Below, in pieces: positions 45,366 to 56,440 of a DNA stretch of 64,000 nt. The notes below the pieces were generated by a model. That model was not told where the DNA came from and ran no database searches. It saw only the letters and a program-made list of their open reading frames with translations. The position numbers and the translations under genes were made by a program. This stretch comes from Sipunculus nudus (taxonomy: Eukaryota; Annelida; Sipuncula; Golfingiida; Sipunculidae), in contig CM049317.1 of NCBI GenBank assembly GCA_026874595.1, positions 58,888,118 to 58,952,117 of the forward strand, in the 5' to 3' direction. The stretch's first letter is position 1. Each line of letters opens with the position of its first letter.

Positions 45366-45562
45366 AGGGGCGGGTCCAGGATTTCGGGAAAAAAGGGGGT
45401 GGCGGAACAACCCAGGAGCAGTAATGACAAAACTTAGGAAAAAAGGTCCCCAGGTCTGGAAAGGGAGTCCAGCGGCAAAAATTGGTCTGAAACCCTTAAA
45501 AATGTTGCGTTGGCTAAGAAAGGGGGGCGGGGTCCGGAACCCCTGGACCCCCCCCCCCCAAG
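45366..45562. mobile_element. Second copy of the CAGGGGCGG MITE
   Basis: Same internal order as 43892-44093 (CCAGGATTT, AACCCAGGAG, GGTCCCCAGGTCTG, GGTCTGAAACCCTT, CCCCTGGACCCCCC), but the right inverted end has been lost. Confidence 0.75.
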
Positions 45563-46159
45563 GGTAAGTTTGTGTTCAAAGTAAGCACTTGCCTTAGCAG
45601 CGGGGGGGGGGGGGGGGGGTTGGGTGTATAGATCCTTAGATATTTTTTGTTTTTGCAAATACTCTTATATAGTTACAGATGTTATAGAAATATGTGTACA
45701 ACATAGTCGTATAATTTAAAATATATAAATATTTGTATACATACATAGGCTACATGACATATTGTTGAAAATAACATTGTTGACCTGGTATTTTTTAGCT
45801 ATATTATACATGTATTTTTACTGTATTTGTTAACAGCAAATTTATACATGTTGTGATGTTTATTCTTTTCTTTCCAAATAAAATCAAACCCGGTGAATTA
45901 TGTTCACGTTTCTTTCTACATAAGCCTGTGTCTGTATCTCAGTGAGCGTCTGTTATACCTGAATAGAGATTGAATTTCTAAAACCTGATTTTATTTAACC
46001 TTTTGTAAATTATTTACATTCTGTTTAGTATTTGCCATAATAAACCAACTCGTACACTGTTAGAAGAAAGGGTTTTATAAAACGGTTGTTTCTAGATAAA
46101 CGGGTTGTTCTTTCTTCCTTCACCTGTAGCCTCTTGTAAATGGGTTTTATGTATTTCCC

Positions 46160-46510
46160 GTAAAAACCCCTTTCCCGCGAGTGTGTCATTAATTCGTTAT
46201 ATTAACGCGAGGGTGCACTGCCAGCATTTGACTGAACACGTCACCCGTCACGTGTATCTTCTTGGCGGCTTCACCGGTGACATGAGGTGTCAGAAAGACC
46301 AACAGCAAATTACTATTTTTATGCAGAGAATCCGTCACTCTCAGAAATTCAAGCTTTCAGGTAAGTCAGTTTTGTATCATGATGATCATGGCAATTGCTT
46401 GTAAACAGGTGAAACAACTTGGCACATCTACATTTAGTTTTACGCCATGGAATGTTAGGCCCATGGCGGCGTCTAGTGCAGTGGGATTTTCAAGATGGCG
46501 GCCCGGTAAG
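46160..46510 (+). promoter_or_regulatory. CpG-rich promoter-like region with YY1-type site
   Basis: Locally CpG-rich. ACGTCACCCGTCACGTG (46235-46252) combines a CRE half-site and an E-box. AAGATGGCGGC (46492-46502) is the YY1 consensus, which usually lies just downstream of a start site. Two alternative first exons end here, at 46360 (CAG|GTAAGT) and 46505 (CCCG|GTAAGA), both after an ATG and both in phase 1. Confidence 0.45.
46282..46505 (+). CDS. Two candidate first exons
   Basis: Version 1: ATG at 46282, 26 codons plus one base, donor at 46361. Version 2: ATG at 46463 (CCATGGCGGC), 14 codons plus one base, donor at 46506; its peptide begins MAASSAVGFSRW. Both leave phase 1. I could not find the matching acceptor exon, and the next visible exon (51275) needs incoming phase 2, so at least one exon is missing from this model. 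Alternatively the exons belong to an untranslated leader. Confidence 0.3.
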
Positions 46511-46680
46511 ACAAAAGCAAGTGGCTTGGTATGTTTTCGCGATGAAAAGGCTTTTTAACGTATGTCACCTACAAAGGACGATTCCTATATGGTCTGCCGG
46601 ATGTAAAAATCCGCATTGCATTAGTAGCAAGGAGCAACACGACTTTGAAAAGCATTACTCAGCCGGTCTTTAACAGCGCT

Positions 46681-46703
46681 ACCGCCCCCCCCCCCCCCCC
46701 CCC
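46681..46703. repeat. Poly-C tract
   Basis: About 20 consecutive C, one of many long homopolymer C/G tracts in the window. Confidence 0.95.
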
Positions 46704-47940
46704 GTCCCCGGCATGTAAACAAACGACATTTGCATCCCAAAACGTGTTGTGTCCAAGTTATACGTATACTGGGTACAAGTTATTACCAGCAGACACATGC
46801 ATGTTTATTTACTTATTACATAGAATCTAACTGGGCATTTTCGCTATGTACGGATTATATTTTTTGTTGTATTATTATTTTTGACAATATTGTTCAGTCC
46901 AAATCAGATGCCTGGGATGTCATCCAGGCCACATATATTTTATATTTATATAGTTACAGAATACAGTTAACAAAAGAATAAATAAAATGCTGAGTCCTTA
47001 CATAGGAACAGTAACATTAATGAATGTTCATGTCTTCGATAAATTATTTTATGTTCTATTGGATTATATTAAGTGGTGCTATAGGACAACATATTAAAAA
47101 AAAATGATTTAACCTTTAAGATTTACAAAAATTACAAAAATTACTTTTATACATATATTCCATTGCATGTGCTGGTAAACTCAAAATTATTTTTTTTAAA
47201 TTAGAACTTACATTGTCAACTCACTTTGTTTTTTAATTATACCCAGCTGATTTTGTAAAGGAGTATCCATTTTAGAGCCTTGTCAGCAGTGTGTTTTATA
47301 ATGCCTCAATATAAAAATTAGTTTGCAATGGTGATTTCTCATCTACCTCTTCCATACATATATACAATACCATTATGATGAAGCCTCTGTACATATATGA
47401 TATGATTAAAAGCTTACAACAGTTTATATAATTGATAAAGGCCAGACAGCAACCTTTATTAATATTTTCACATACTTGGACCAATGATCAACTTCAAGCA
47501 TAAAAAGTAAAATAAAACAGAACATCCATGCATTTTTTCTTTGACAACTTGTTGAATTTGAAAATTACAACTGTTATGTGCCTCCTGCTAATTCAACAGT
47601 TTGTAAGTTCTTCAATTAAATAATCAATTATCTATCACAAAATATGTACAGTACTATACTGAGCACTTTTAAGGTATCATTATAATAAAAAAATAATTCC
47701 ATTTTATACACATCTATGGGCCTTGTTGTGAATTTGGTATAGTAACCTTCTTTATGTATAAATGTATCTATCTGTGAGAGAGTAATATTGAATGTCCAAC
47801 CCATCACTCTTCTTCCAAGTACTGGTACATGCATACATGTTTGAACTAATAAAGTAATATCTGACAGAGAGTACTATCTCCCCATCCTCAAAGTACTAAT
47901 TTATTATTGGGAAAAGATAGTATATACACCTACCCGTGTG
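46704..47940. other. No gene recognised
   Basis: AT-rich intron-like sequence. Confidence 0.5.
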
Positions 47941-48286
47941 AAGAAAGTCACATAAGCAGAAAGCACTGTCCAACACTTCAACCCCCCCCCCCCCCCACCA
48001 CTCCATGTATTTGATGTCGAGTGAAGACAGGTACACACACCAATGTGTGTGAGGCCAGTCACATTTGACAGAGAGTACTGTCCAAGACCTCAAACCCCCC
48101 TCCCCTCACATCCCTCCATTTGATAGATTTGAAAGAGAGTACTGTCAAACACCTCACTTCCCCCCCCCCCCCCTCCAACACACACACACACACTCCATGT
48201 ATTTGATGTCGAGTGAAGACAGGTACACATACCTATGTGTGTGAGGCCAGTCACATTTGACAGAGAGTACTGTCCAGCACCTCACT

Positions 48287-48318
<32 letters not shown>

Positions 48319-48413
48319 CATATATTTGATGTCGAGTGAAGACAGGTACACATACCTATGTGTGTGAGGCCAGTCACATTTGTCAGAGAGTACTCTCCAA
48401 CACCTCACTCCCC

Positions 48414-48446
<33 letters not shown>

Positions 48447-48610
48447 CATGTATTTGATGTCGAGTGAAGACAGGTACACACACCTATGTGTGTGAGGCCA
48501 GTCACATTTGACAGAGAGTACTGTCCAACACTTCAAACCCCCCTCCCCTCACTATCCCCCTCCATTTGATAGATTTGATAGAGAGTACTGTCCAACACCT
48601 CACTTCCCCC

Positions 48611-48643
<33 letters not shown>

Positions 48644-49731
48644 CATGTATTTGATGTCGAGTGAAGACCGGTACACATACCTATGTGTGTGAGGCCAGTC
48701 ACATTTGACAGAGAGTACTGTCCAACACCTCACTCCCCCCCCCCCCCCCCTCCCACACACACACACACTCCATGTATTTGATGTCGAGTGAAGACAGGTA
48801 CACATACCTATGTGTGTGAGGCCAGTCACATTTGTCAGAGAGTACTGTCCAACACCTCACCCCCCCCCCCCCCCCACACACACACTATGTATTTGATGTC
48901 GAGTGAAGACAGGTACACACACCTATGTGTGTGAGGCCAGTCACATTTGACAGAGAGTACTGTCCAACACTTCACACCCCCTCCCCTCACTATCCCCCTC
49001 CATTTGATAGATTTGATAGAGAGTACTGTCCAACACCTCATTTCCCCCCCTCCCACACACACACACACACACACTCCATGTATTTGATGTCGAGTGAAGA
49101 CAGGTACACATACCTATGTGTGTGAGGCCAGTCACATTTGACAGAGAGTACTGTCCAACACCTCACTCCCCCCCCCCCTCCCACACACACACACACACAC
49201 TCCATGTATTTGATGTCGAGTGAAGACAGGTACACATACCTATGTGTGTGAGGCCAGTCACATTTGTCAGAGAGTACTGTCCAACACCTCACCCCCCCCC
49301 CCCACACACACACACACTCTATGTATTTGATGTCGAGTGAAGACAGGTACACACACCTATGTGTGTGAGGCCAGTCACATTTGACAGAGAGTACTGTCCA
49401 ACACTTCAAACCCCCCTCCCCTCACTATCCCCCTCCATTTGATAGATTTGATAGAGAGTACTGTCCAACACCTCACTTCCCCCCCCTCCCACACACACAC
49501 GCACACACACACTCCATGTATTTGATGTCGAGTGAAGACAGGTACACATACCTATGTGTGTGTGGCCAGTCACATTTGACAGAGAGTACTGTCCAACACC
49601 TCACTCCCCCCCCCCCCCTCCCACACACACACACACACTCCATGTATTTGATGTCGAGTGAAGACAGGTACACATACCTACGTGTGTGAGGCCAGTCACA
49701 TTTGTCAGAGAGTACTGTCCAACACCTCACT

Positions 49732-49762
<31 letters not shown>

Positions 49763-50135
49763 CTATGTATTTGATGTTGAGTGAAGACAGGTACACATAC
49801 CTATGTGTGTGAGGCCAGTCACATTTGACAAAGTACTGTCCAACACCTTGAACCCCCAATCCATGTATTTGATGTCGAGTGAAGACAGGTACACACACCT
49901 ATGTGTGTGAGGCCAGTCACATTTGACAGAGAGTACTGTCCAACACCTCAATCTCCCCCCCCCCCCCCCACACACACACTCCATGTATTTGATGTGGAGG
50001 GAAGACAGGTACACACGTATGTGTGAAGCTGGTTACATTCAACAGAGAGACATTGACATTTCCAACACCTCAAACCAGCCCCCTCTTCCCCTCACCACCC
50101 CCTCAATGTATTTGATGTCGAGTGAAGATGGGTAC
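47940..50135 (-). repeat. Higher-order minisatellite (~125-bp units, ~437-bp super-unit)
   Basis: About 14 units with TCCATGTATTTGATGTCGAG, TGAAGACAGGTACACA, GTGTGTGAGGCCAGTCACAT, GAGAGTACTGTCCAACACCT, then poly-C (10-22) and (CA)n. A marker segment, CTCACTATCCCCCTCCATTT, recurs near 48550, 48988 and 49423, so three different units form a ~437-bp higher-order repeat present about three times. The open frames on both strands are artefacts. Confidence 0.9.
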
Positions 50136-50229
50136 ACATACATAATAATATGTCAATGTTAATATCTCATATCAGTCTCATACACACAATAAATTGTTTT
50201 AAAGCTAATAGGGCAATGCAGTCACTTGT

Positions 50230-50440
50230 TTTTTTAAGCTCAGCTGTTTATTAGTCATCTGAGGTAAAGTCGTGGTCCATTTTCCGTTGTCTGTCTTTCC
50301 GTCTGTTTTCAGTCCGTTAGACTTGCACATTTTGAAACCGTTAGACCTACAAATCCAAAACTCAGCATACTGTTAGATGTCCCCTGAATCTCCTACCAAA
50401 ATGGGTCACTGAGACTAAAAAAAACTTCTTTGTTATCAGC
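50230..50440 (+). repeat. TTTAGCTCAGCTGA family, copy paired with 54.4 kb
   Basis: CAGCATACTGTTAGATGT and CCGTTGTCYGTC words match 54443-54620. Confidence 0.65.
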
Positions 50441-50550
50441 TTTGTGTGTCTAAGTCTTTCTCTCCTATTTTAAATATTAAGTAATTGTAAAATGAACTTT
50501 TTTATTCTGTAAGCATTGTAGTATTAAGTGAAAATCCTATGTATATACAC

Positions 50551-50724
50551 CAGGGTTGGGTCCAGGTACATGTGACAGTACCTAGGTACAGGAACAGGTA
50601 TTGAAAAATGGTCAGGTATAGGTTCAGGTACAGGTACAGCAGTTTTGTAAAGTGCCTATAGGTACAGGTACAGGCACTTTAGAATATACCTAGGTACAGA
50701 TACAAGTACCTGGTCCCAACCCTG
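50551..50724. mobile_element. 174-bp MITE with CAGGGTTGGG inverted ends
   Basis: Left CAGGGTTGGGTCCAGGTAC; right GTACCTGGTCCCAACCCTG. Flanks GTATATACAC and GTATGTACAC match at 9 of 10 positions, a probable target duplication. The interior is built of GGTACAGG words, almost a fold-back. Confidence 0.8.
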
Positions 50725-50785
50725 GTATGTACACTATAATAATACAGAGATGTTGTAACTCCCATATATTAATGATATATATTAA

Positions 50786-51090
50786 AAAATAGATCAAATT
50801 GAACAAAAGTGAAAACTACTGAACTTTCAACAGTGTATCAAAAAGCCAACTAATGATCTTGGTAATAATACACATCTTATTTTCACAACCTGCTCACATG
50901 CTTTAATTTTAACATTAGGAAATGCATGGTTTGGTCACAGAACATTATTTGCAACAATTTCTTACTCATAAATACAAACTCATCATGGACTATATTGCCT
51001 TTTCCCCTTTTATCTCCATTTGATATTATTTTAGATTTTTACCTTCAAGTTCAACTTCAGCAGAGCACAGTGACCCATTGGTCCCTTGAT
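50786..51090 (+). repeat. Repeat pair with 56.17-56.44 kb
   Basis: Shared order: ATTGAACAAA, TATCAAAAAGCCAA, TGATC-TGGTAATAATA, TTTTATCTCCATTTG, TTCAAGKTCAACTT, GAGCACAGTGACCCAT. Confidence 0.75.
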
Positions 51091-51274
51091 TTTAATTACT
51101 TACCAGTGTAATATATGTGTGGTATCATATATATGCAGATTCAGAATTTTACTGGAAACAGAAGTGGTACAGTCAAGAATAAAGGTGCTCACCTCGAAAA
51201 GGAGAGAGGAACCAGGAAACACTCTCTCTTTGTTCGAGTTGCATGTTTTAATGATCAAATATTAATCTTTTCAG

Positions 51275-51347
51275 GTGCCCATTCAGGAAAGGATATAAAA
51301 GAATAATGACTGCCCTGTTACATCAGTATCCTCATATAGGAAAATAT
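51275..51347 (+). CDS. Gene D exon (KYP/SW-type domain, part 1)
   Basis: Acceptor AATCTTTTCAG, donor TAT|GTAAGT, incoming phase 2, outgoing phase 0. Encodes CPFRKGYKRIMTALLHQYP and five more residues. It joins in frame to the next exon, giving the pattern ALLHQYP...YSW-x4-L...MK-x2-R. By eye this resembles the C-terminal aLv.kYP...SW...L...K.kn.R region found in many invertebrate SAMD3-like proteins. That comparison is from memory and unverified. Confidence 0.45.
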
Positions 51348-51655
51348 GTAAGTACTTTCTGTTAAGACCAACGGGTTGTAGCCTGTACAATACTTTAGAA
51401 TTATTTTAATTTTAAAACATATCTAAAAAAAGAAATATGACAGTCTGATACCTGAAGTAAGTGATGTTGGTGGAAATAATAACTGTAAGCAATCACAAAT
51501 ATATTTCTGATGGTACACTAGAATGGTTTTTGTTTTCACTTGTTAATTGTTATTTATTTTGAATTATTACCTGCAGGGTAAACAAATGTTAGCAAAAGGT
51601 GGATTTAGAAGAGTTGGTTCAAGTATTATTATTTATATGAGTGATTTCTGTGTAG

Positions 51656-51844
51656 TATTTATATTCCTGGAAGGAACACCTTCCCAGCACGATGAAAGCA
51701 ATAAGAATACCACTTACTGACACTCCAGATGCTGCCCACACGAAAGCAAAGTATGGGAGATGAGGAAAGAGTGGGCAAAAGAGGAAGAACTTGACCAGTC
51801 AAGATGAGGAAACACCGCAAAAAAGGACAAGACCGACAATTCAG
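51656..51844 (+). CDS. Gene D exon (part 2), internal TGA
   Basis: Phase 0-0, 63 codons. It starts YLYSWKEHLPSTMKAIRI. After 35 codons an in-frame TGA (51761-51763) interrupts, but the same frame then continues with 27 convincing codons (GKSGQKRKNLTSQDEE..., basic and nuclear-signal-like) to a donor CAG|GTCAGG. This may be a decayed gene, a one-base CGA-to-TGA change, or an alternative end. Confidence 0.4.
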
Positions 51845-51849
51845 GTCAG

Positions 51850-52560
51850 GTTTTAGCTCAGCTGACTGAAAGTCAACTTAGGTATAAGAGTGGCGCATTG
51901 TCCGTCGTCAGTCCAGCCACAAACTGTAACCGCTAATCCTGGAAACTTGTTACTTAAAATCCAAGTAGGTTTATAAAAAATATTCTTGGAAACATGAAAA
52001 TAAGTCACTGCAACCTATTTCCTTCAAGCAGTTACCCCCCCCCCCCCCACAATAATAGAAAATTTGATAGAGAAAACTCCAGTATATTGATAATGTATGC
52101 ATGGATTGCCATGAATCTTGCCTTGAATGTTAACAACAACTAGATTTGACAGTTCCCTAAAACTGGTGGCAGAACCTGTATTTTTCATAATTTTTACAAT
52201 TTTTTAGCTCAGCTGACTAAAAGTCATCTGAACTATAACAAACACTCTTTGTCCGTCCGTTAATAAGGCAAAAATCGTAACTGCTGGACCTACAATCTTA
52301 TATTTGACATCCAGGGAGGTCCATGAAAAATCTCCATAGAAACCTGAAATTAGATCTCTGTTACCCATATCCTTTGAGCTATGGGACTCTTACATACCCC
52401 CCAGAATAATGAAAAATTTGATACAAAAGCTCCAGTTTCTGAATAACTAATGCATTGATCTCAATGATTCATCGCATGCTTATTGGTCATGGAATGTTTC
52501 TTCAGTTCCTAAGATTGATGGTGCCACCTGTATTTTTTATGCATTTCTTCCTTTATTTTC
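51850..52560 (+). repeat. Two tandem TTTAGCTCAGCTGACT family copies
   Basis: Copies start at about 51850 and 52203. Both have CTGACTGAAAGTC/CTGACTAAAAGTC, TTTGTCCGTC and GATAGAGAAAACTCCAG-like words, ending at GGTGGCAGAACCTGTATTTT and GGTGCCACCTGTATTTTT. Confidence 0.75.
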
Positions 52561-52629
52561 AGAATGCCAAATTATGTTGATACTATCAGATTCGCAATTG
52601 TGGTTTCAACTGTGTCCTTTTGTATTTAT

Positions 52630-52999
52630 TAGGGCCCCGCTTGAGAAAGGAGATGCCCTATATTAATCACCCTGTCCGTCCATCTGTTCATCTTTCTGTA
52701 TGTCTGTCAAATTTGTTTCATGGTGATAACTCCAGTTTGGATATGGATTTCAAATTTGACCTATAGTTGACCCATCTCTAAAGCATAAGGTCAAGGTCAC
52801 ATGAACTACACTTTTAAAAAGATTGTGGATGTATTTTTAGCCAAACTTTCCATTTCAAACTTGCCAATAGGGGAAGTTTTCTCTTTATTTTCGGGTCTCT
52901 AGGTAAAAGTTCAAAGTGACAGAACTCATCCATTCATATATTAGTTTATGAATGATAACTCAAGTATGGGTAGACAGGTTGGCTTCAAACTGATCACAG

Positions 53000-53000
<1 letters not shown>
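52630..53000 (+). repeat. CTGTCCGTCCATCTGTTCATC repeat
   Basis: GGGCCCCGCTTGAG head, then GTGATAACTCCAGTTTGGAT and AAGGTCAAGGTCACATGAAC, typical of non-coding mollusc-like interspersed repeats. Confidence 0.5.

Positions 53001-53002
<2 letters not shown>

Positions 53003-53053
<51 letters not shown>
53003..53053. repeat. (TA)n microsatellite
   Basis: About 25 TA units. Confidence 0.95.
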
Positions 53054-53055
<2 letters not shown>

Positions 53056-53962
53056 GGCACCCATATTTTGAAAAGATCATAATCATATTTTTATAGACAA
53101 ATTGACCTGAGCATCAAGACCCATGGGTCCCCAGTTTGTGAACAAACTCAGATTTGATGTCTTCAGTGAATAAGGTAGACACCAAGGGTGACTAAGATGT
53201 TAAATATATATCTGAGTGACAGTCGTCTGTTATCTGTGGAAGACGTTTTCATCACTGAAGGCTGCTATGAATAAGGATATATTTATATAATGAGTAACTT
53301 ACGCAATGGAGCATTCAAAAAGGTAAACAAAGCAGCTTGTGACCTGTTGTGACAAATAGGGTGGTGGACCTGCTAAAGCTGCAATGTATACAGTTTAAGT
53401 GATGCAGGACACATGTCCAGATATAGAGGCCAAAAGTGTCATTTATTACACAGTGCAAATGCAATTATTACATAATTTGCTTGTTTTAACATGCTTGTCA
53501 AATTTAGTTTATGCTCATTTGATTTTTACAGCATTTTATACCAGCTAATGAATTAATGTTTATTATTATATTTTGGTCTGTGTCCAGTATTCTATACTTT
53601 ACTGGGTTTTATAAGTTCCCTGGGTATTTTTACATGCATATTCCAATCAGCAGAAATACTGAAACTTTCACAAATATGTGATTATGAGTCTCCCACAACT
53701 TTCATGTAGTCCATGAAAGTGCACAGTCAACACAATCACTTGGAAATTATGCCACTGTTCTCAGAGTCAGTTTCAGCTGAGCTCTGGGACCCCTAGGTCC
53801 CTTGTTCGTTCTGTTCAATCTAAAGCTGTATTATAATTTAAAGTAACTGACAATAAACATTATAAAGCAGCATACAATTACAGCTATAAGAGCATCAATT
53901 TCAATCACTTGTTGGCTATTTTGATGATTCTCTTGAGTATTTCTATGGTATTTCCATTACAG

Positions 53963-54061
53963 GATGTCACATCACCTTTCTCCACCATCAAGGAAGACGG
54001 CAAGGGCCAGTTCCAGCTGAAAGTGGATGGGCAACTTGTTATTGAAGGGGCAGAAAAGTAG
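53963..54061 (+). CDS. Gene D (?) terminal exon
   Basis: Acceptor ATTTCCATTACAG, phase 0, 32 codons then TAG. Text such as EDGKGQFQLKVDGQLVIEG reads as a compact beta-rich protein end and is in phase with the exon at 51656-51844. Higher GC than its surroundings. No family recognised. It could equally end another gene. Confidence 0.45.
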   Translation, partial: DVTSPFSTIKEDGKGQFQLKVDGQLVIEGAEK

Positions 54062-56160
54062 TTCTCACAGGTCATGGCAGCATGGTTCACAACCTTTGGG
54101 TATTTGCCATCAGTTACGCTCAGAGGTTGCAAAAGACATGTTTGTTTATAGAAAAGTATGCCATTGGCAAAGATGATGCAAAAGTGCCCACTACAGTCGA
54201 CACCTGGGCATCAAAACTTAACATTTCATATTGTGATTTAAGACCATTTTGTTTGCAAAGACTTTGGGAACCAAATATTAATATACAATGCTAGTTCTTG
54301 TTAAATTTTAGCTTGTTGTGCATTTAAGTGTATCAATGAGATATTTTATTTTAAAAGTGGAATTGTAATTTATGTTAAATTATTTCAAAGTTTACAATTA
54401 AGATTTTCAACTGCATTAAGTAACCATATTTTATATTACATTTTTAGCTCAGCTGACTACAAGTAATCTGAGCTACAGTAATGGTCCGTTGTCCGTCAGC
54501 CTGTCCTTTTAGACTGGCATGTTTTAAAACCATCAGACCAACGAATCAAAAATTCAGCATACTGTTAGATGTTCCCAAGACCCCCTACCAAACCGTTCAC
54601 TGGGTCATTGCAGGTTTGTTCCTTCGAGAAATTAAGGTAAAACCTGAATTTTCAATTAAAACCCTATTATTAAACACTTTCAGGACTGCCTAATATCACT
54701 TTCCTTTCCTTAATATTTACTATAATTATTTCTATCTATAGTTTCTATGTACATGCCAGAAATTAGGTCAGTATTACGTAATTTGTGAAACTTATGGGCT
54801 AAAACATAATGCACTTTGTAAAACATTAGGGAAAGAAAGCTGAATCCCTTCACATGATAATTGTTGAAGCTAAAGCATTTTTTCCAGTTATATGGCTTTA
54901 TTCAATAAAAATTTAATTGTATACCTAAAATTAGACTTGATTTTTTTTAATTTTATGTTATTGGCATAAATATAAAATTAGTACCTTAAATTTTGGCCAA
55001 CATTGACCATTGCATTTTTGTTACATTTGATTTAATTTTCACAGCAGGTAAACATAAGAATTTAACCTGAAATTTGAAAGTTAAGTTTTAAAAAAAATTA
55101 TACTAGTTATTGAAGTTTTCTACAGGGTTTTTTTTTAATGATTTGCATTGTCAAGATCCACTTCTGGTGGATCAGCCCTGCCTGGGTAACCTAATCAGTG
55201 ATGCAACGCTAGTCGATCACCCCTGCTGTCACAGGTGTACATTTATTCTTATGGCACCTCTCCCTCCCCCTCTCCTAGTGTATTGCAATAACTGTATTTC
55301 TTTAATTGTGAAGCTGTTTACACTCCAGTGTACAAAACTTTTCTTGAAATAATTATTCAAAGAGTAATCAAGTTGATGTCATGTTGTGGTAATGTGGCAT
55401 CTCCTTTTAAATAATTTTAGCGAATTAAAATATAATTAAACCCATCAGTAGGCATAATTTGGATAATATGTGAGCAAAATCATGGATAAGTCAAGGTGCA
55501 ACTTAAAATTGTGAATTCTAAATCGTGTTATTTTCAAATTTTTATTGTTTTTCAAATTTAAGAAATATATATTATAAAAATAGCTCTGTGTACATACTGT
55601 GATGTTACCTGACCAAATAAGCTATAACTTTTGATGCAGTTTGTGAATTATGAATCAACTTAGATATTCAGATATATATGTTATACGGTGAATGCATAGT
55701 AAAATTTATAAACTTGAATAAAAAAATGATGTTATTAAAAAGATGAAGATTTAGTGCAAACATTTGTTCATTATTTTCCTGCTTCAATGGAATGGGAATT
55801 AAAGTGATTTGATTCTTTTTCCATGTTTTTTACCTGTTTTTAAATATTTAATTATTATAAATAACCTTTTTTTCTGTAAACACAGTTGAATTAAATTTTA
55901 TATCCTGTAAGAAGTATATTCAATGGAAATTGTTACTCCCCTCATCTACCCCCCCCCCCCCCATTTGTCATCACTTTGTCCCTGCACCTGAGCACTTTGG
56001 ACAATAGTTTTATTTGCAAGTGCACAACATTTATGAAATAATGAAAATGTATACAGAGGTGTTACACCAACCATCAAGTCCTTCCACCTATGGAGTGTTA
56101 ATGTTATGGGAACTGTAAACATTGGATAAAATAGAGAACAAATTGTTTTTATAAAAAAAT
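54062..56160. other. No gene recognised
   Basis: Holds the TTTAGCTCAGCTGA copy at 54443-54690 and otherwise AT-rich DNA; AATAAA near 54905 could serve gene D. Confidence 0.5.
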
Positions 56161-56165
56161 AGAAT

Positions 56166-56440
56166 CTAATTGAACAAATGTGTAAACTGCTGAACTGTCA
56201 ACAGCTTATCAAAAAGCCAATCAGTGATCATGGTAATAATATAGATCTTTATTCACAAACTGCGTACATTCTAAAAATTAGGAAACACATGGTAAGATAA
56301 AAAAATATTATTTGCAACAGTTTCTTCAACCAATCATGGCCTTTATTACCACTTCTTCTCAGATTTTATCTCCATTTGTTTTTATTTTATATTTTAACGT
56401 TCAAGGTCAACTTTGGCTGAGCACAGTGACCCATGGGTCA
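56166..56440 (+). repeat. Repeat pair with 50.79-51.09 kb
   Basis: See the partner; the right end reads GAGCACAGTGACCCATGGGTC. Confidence 0.75.

Noticed and set aside
47896-49898. Multiple frames with VFTRHQIHG / MYLMSSEDRYTYL repeats
   Set aside because: Translation of the poly-C/(CA)n higher-order minisatellite.
51140-51184. Extra upstream exon for gene D (ATGCAG then ATTCAGAATTTTACTGG)
   Set aside because: No frame leaves it in the phase needed by the exon at 51275 without meeting a stop.
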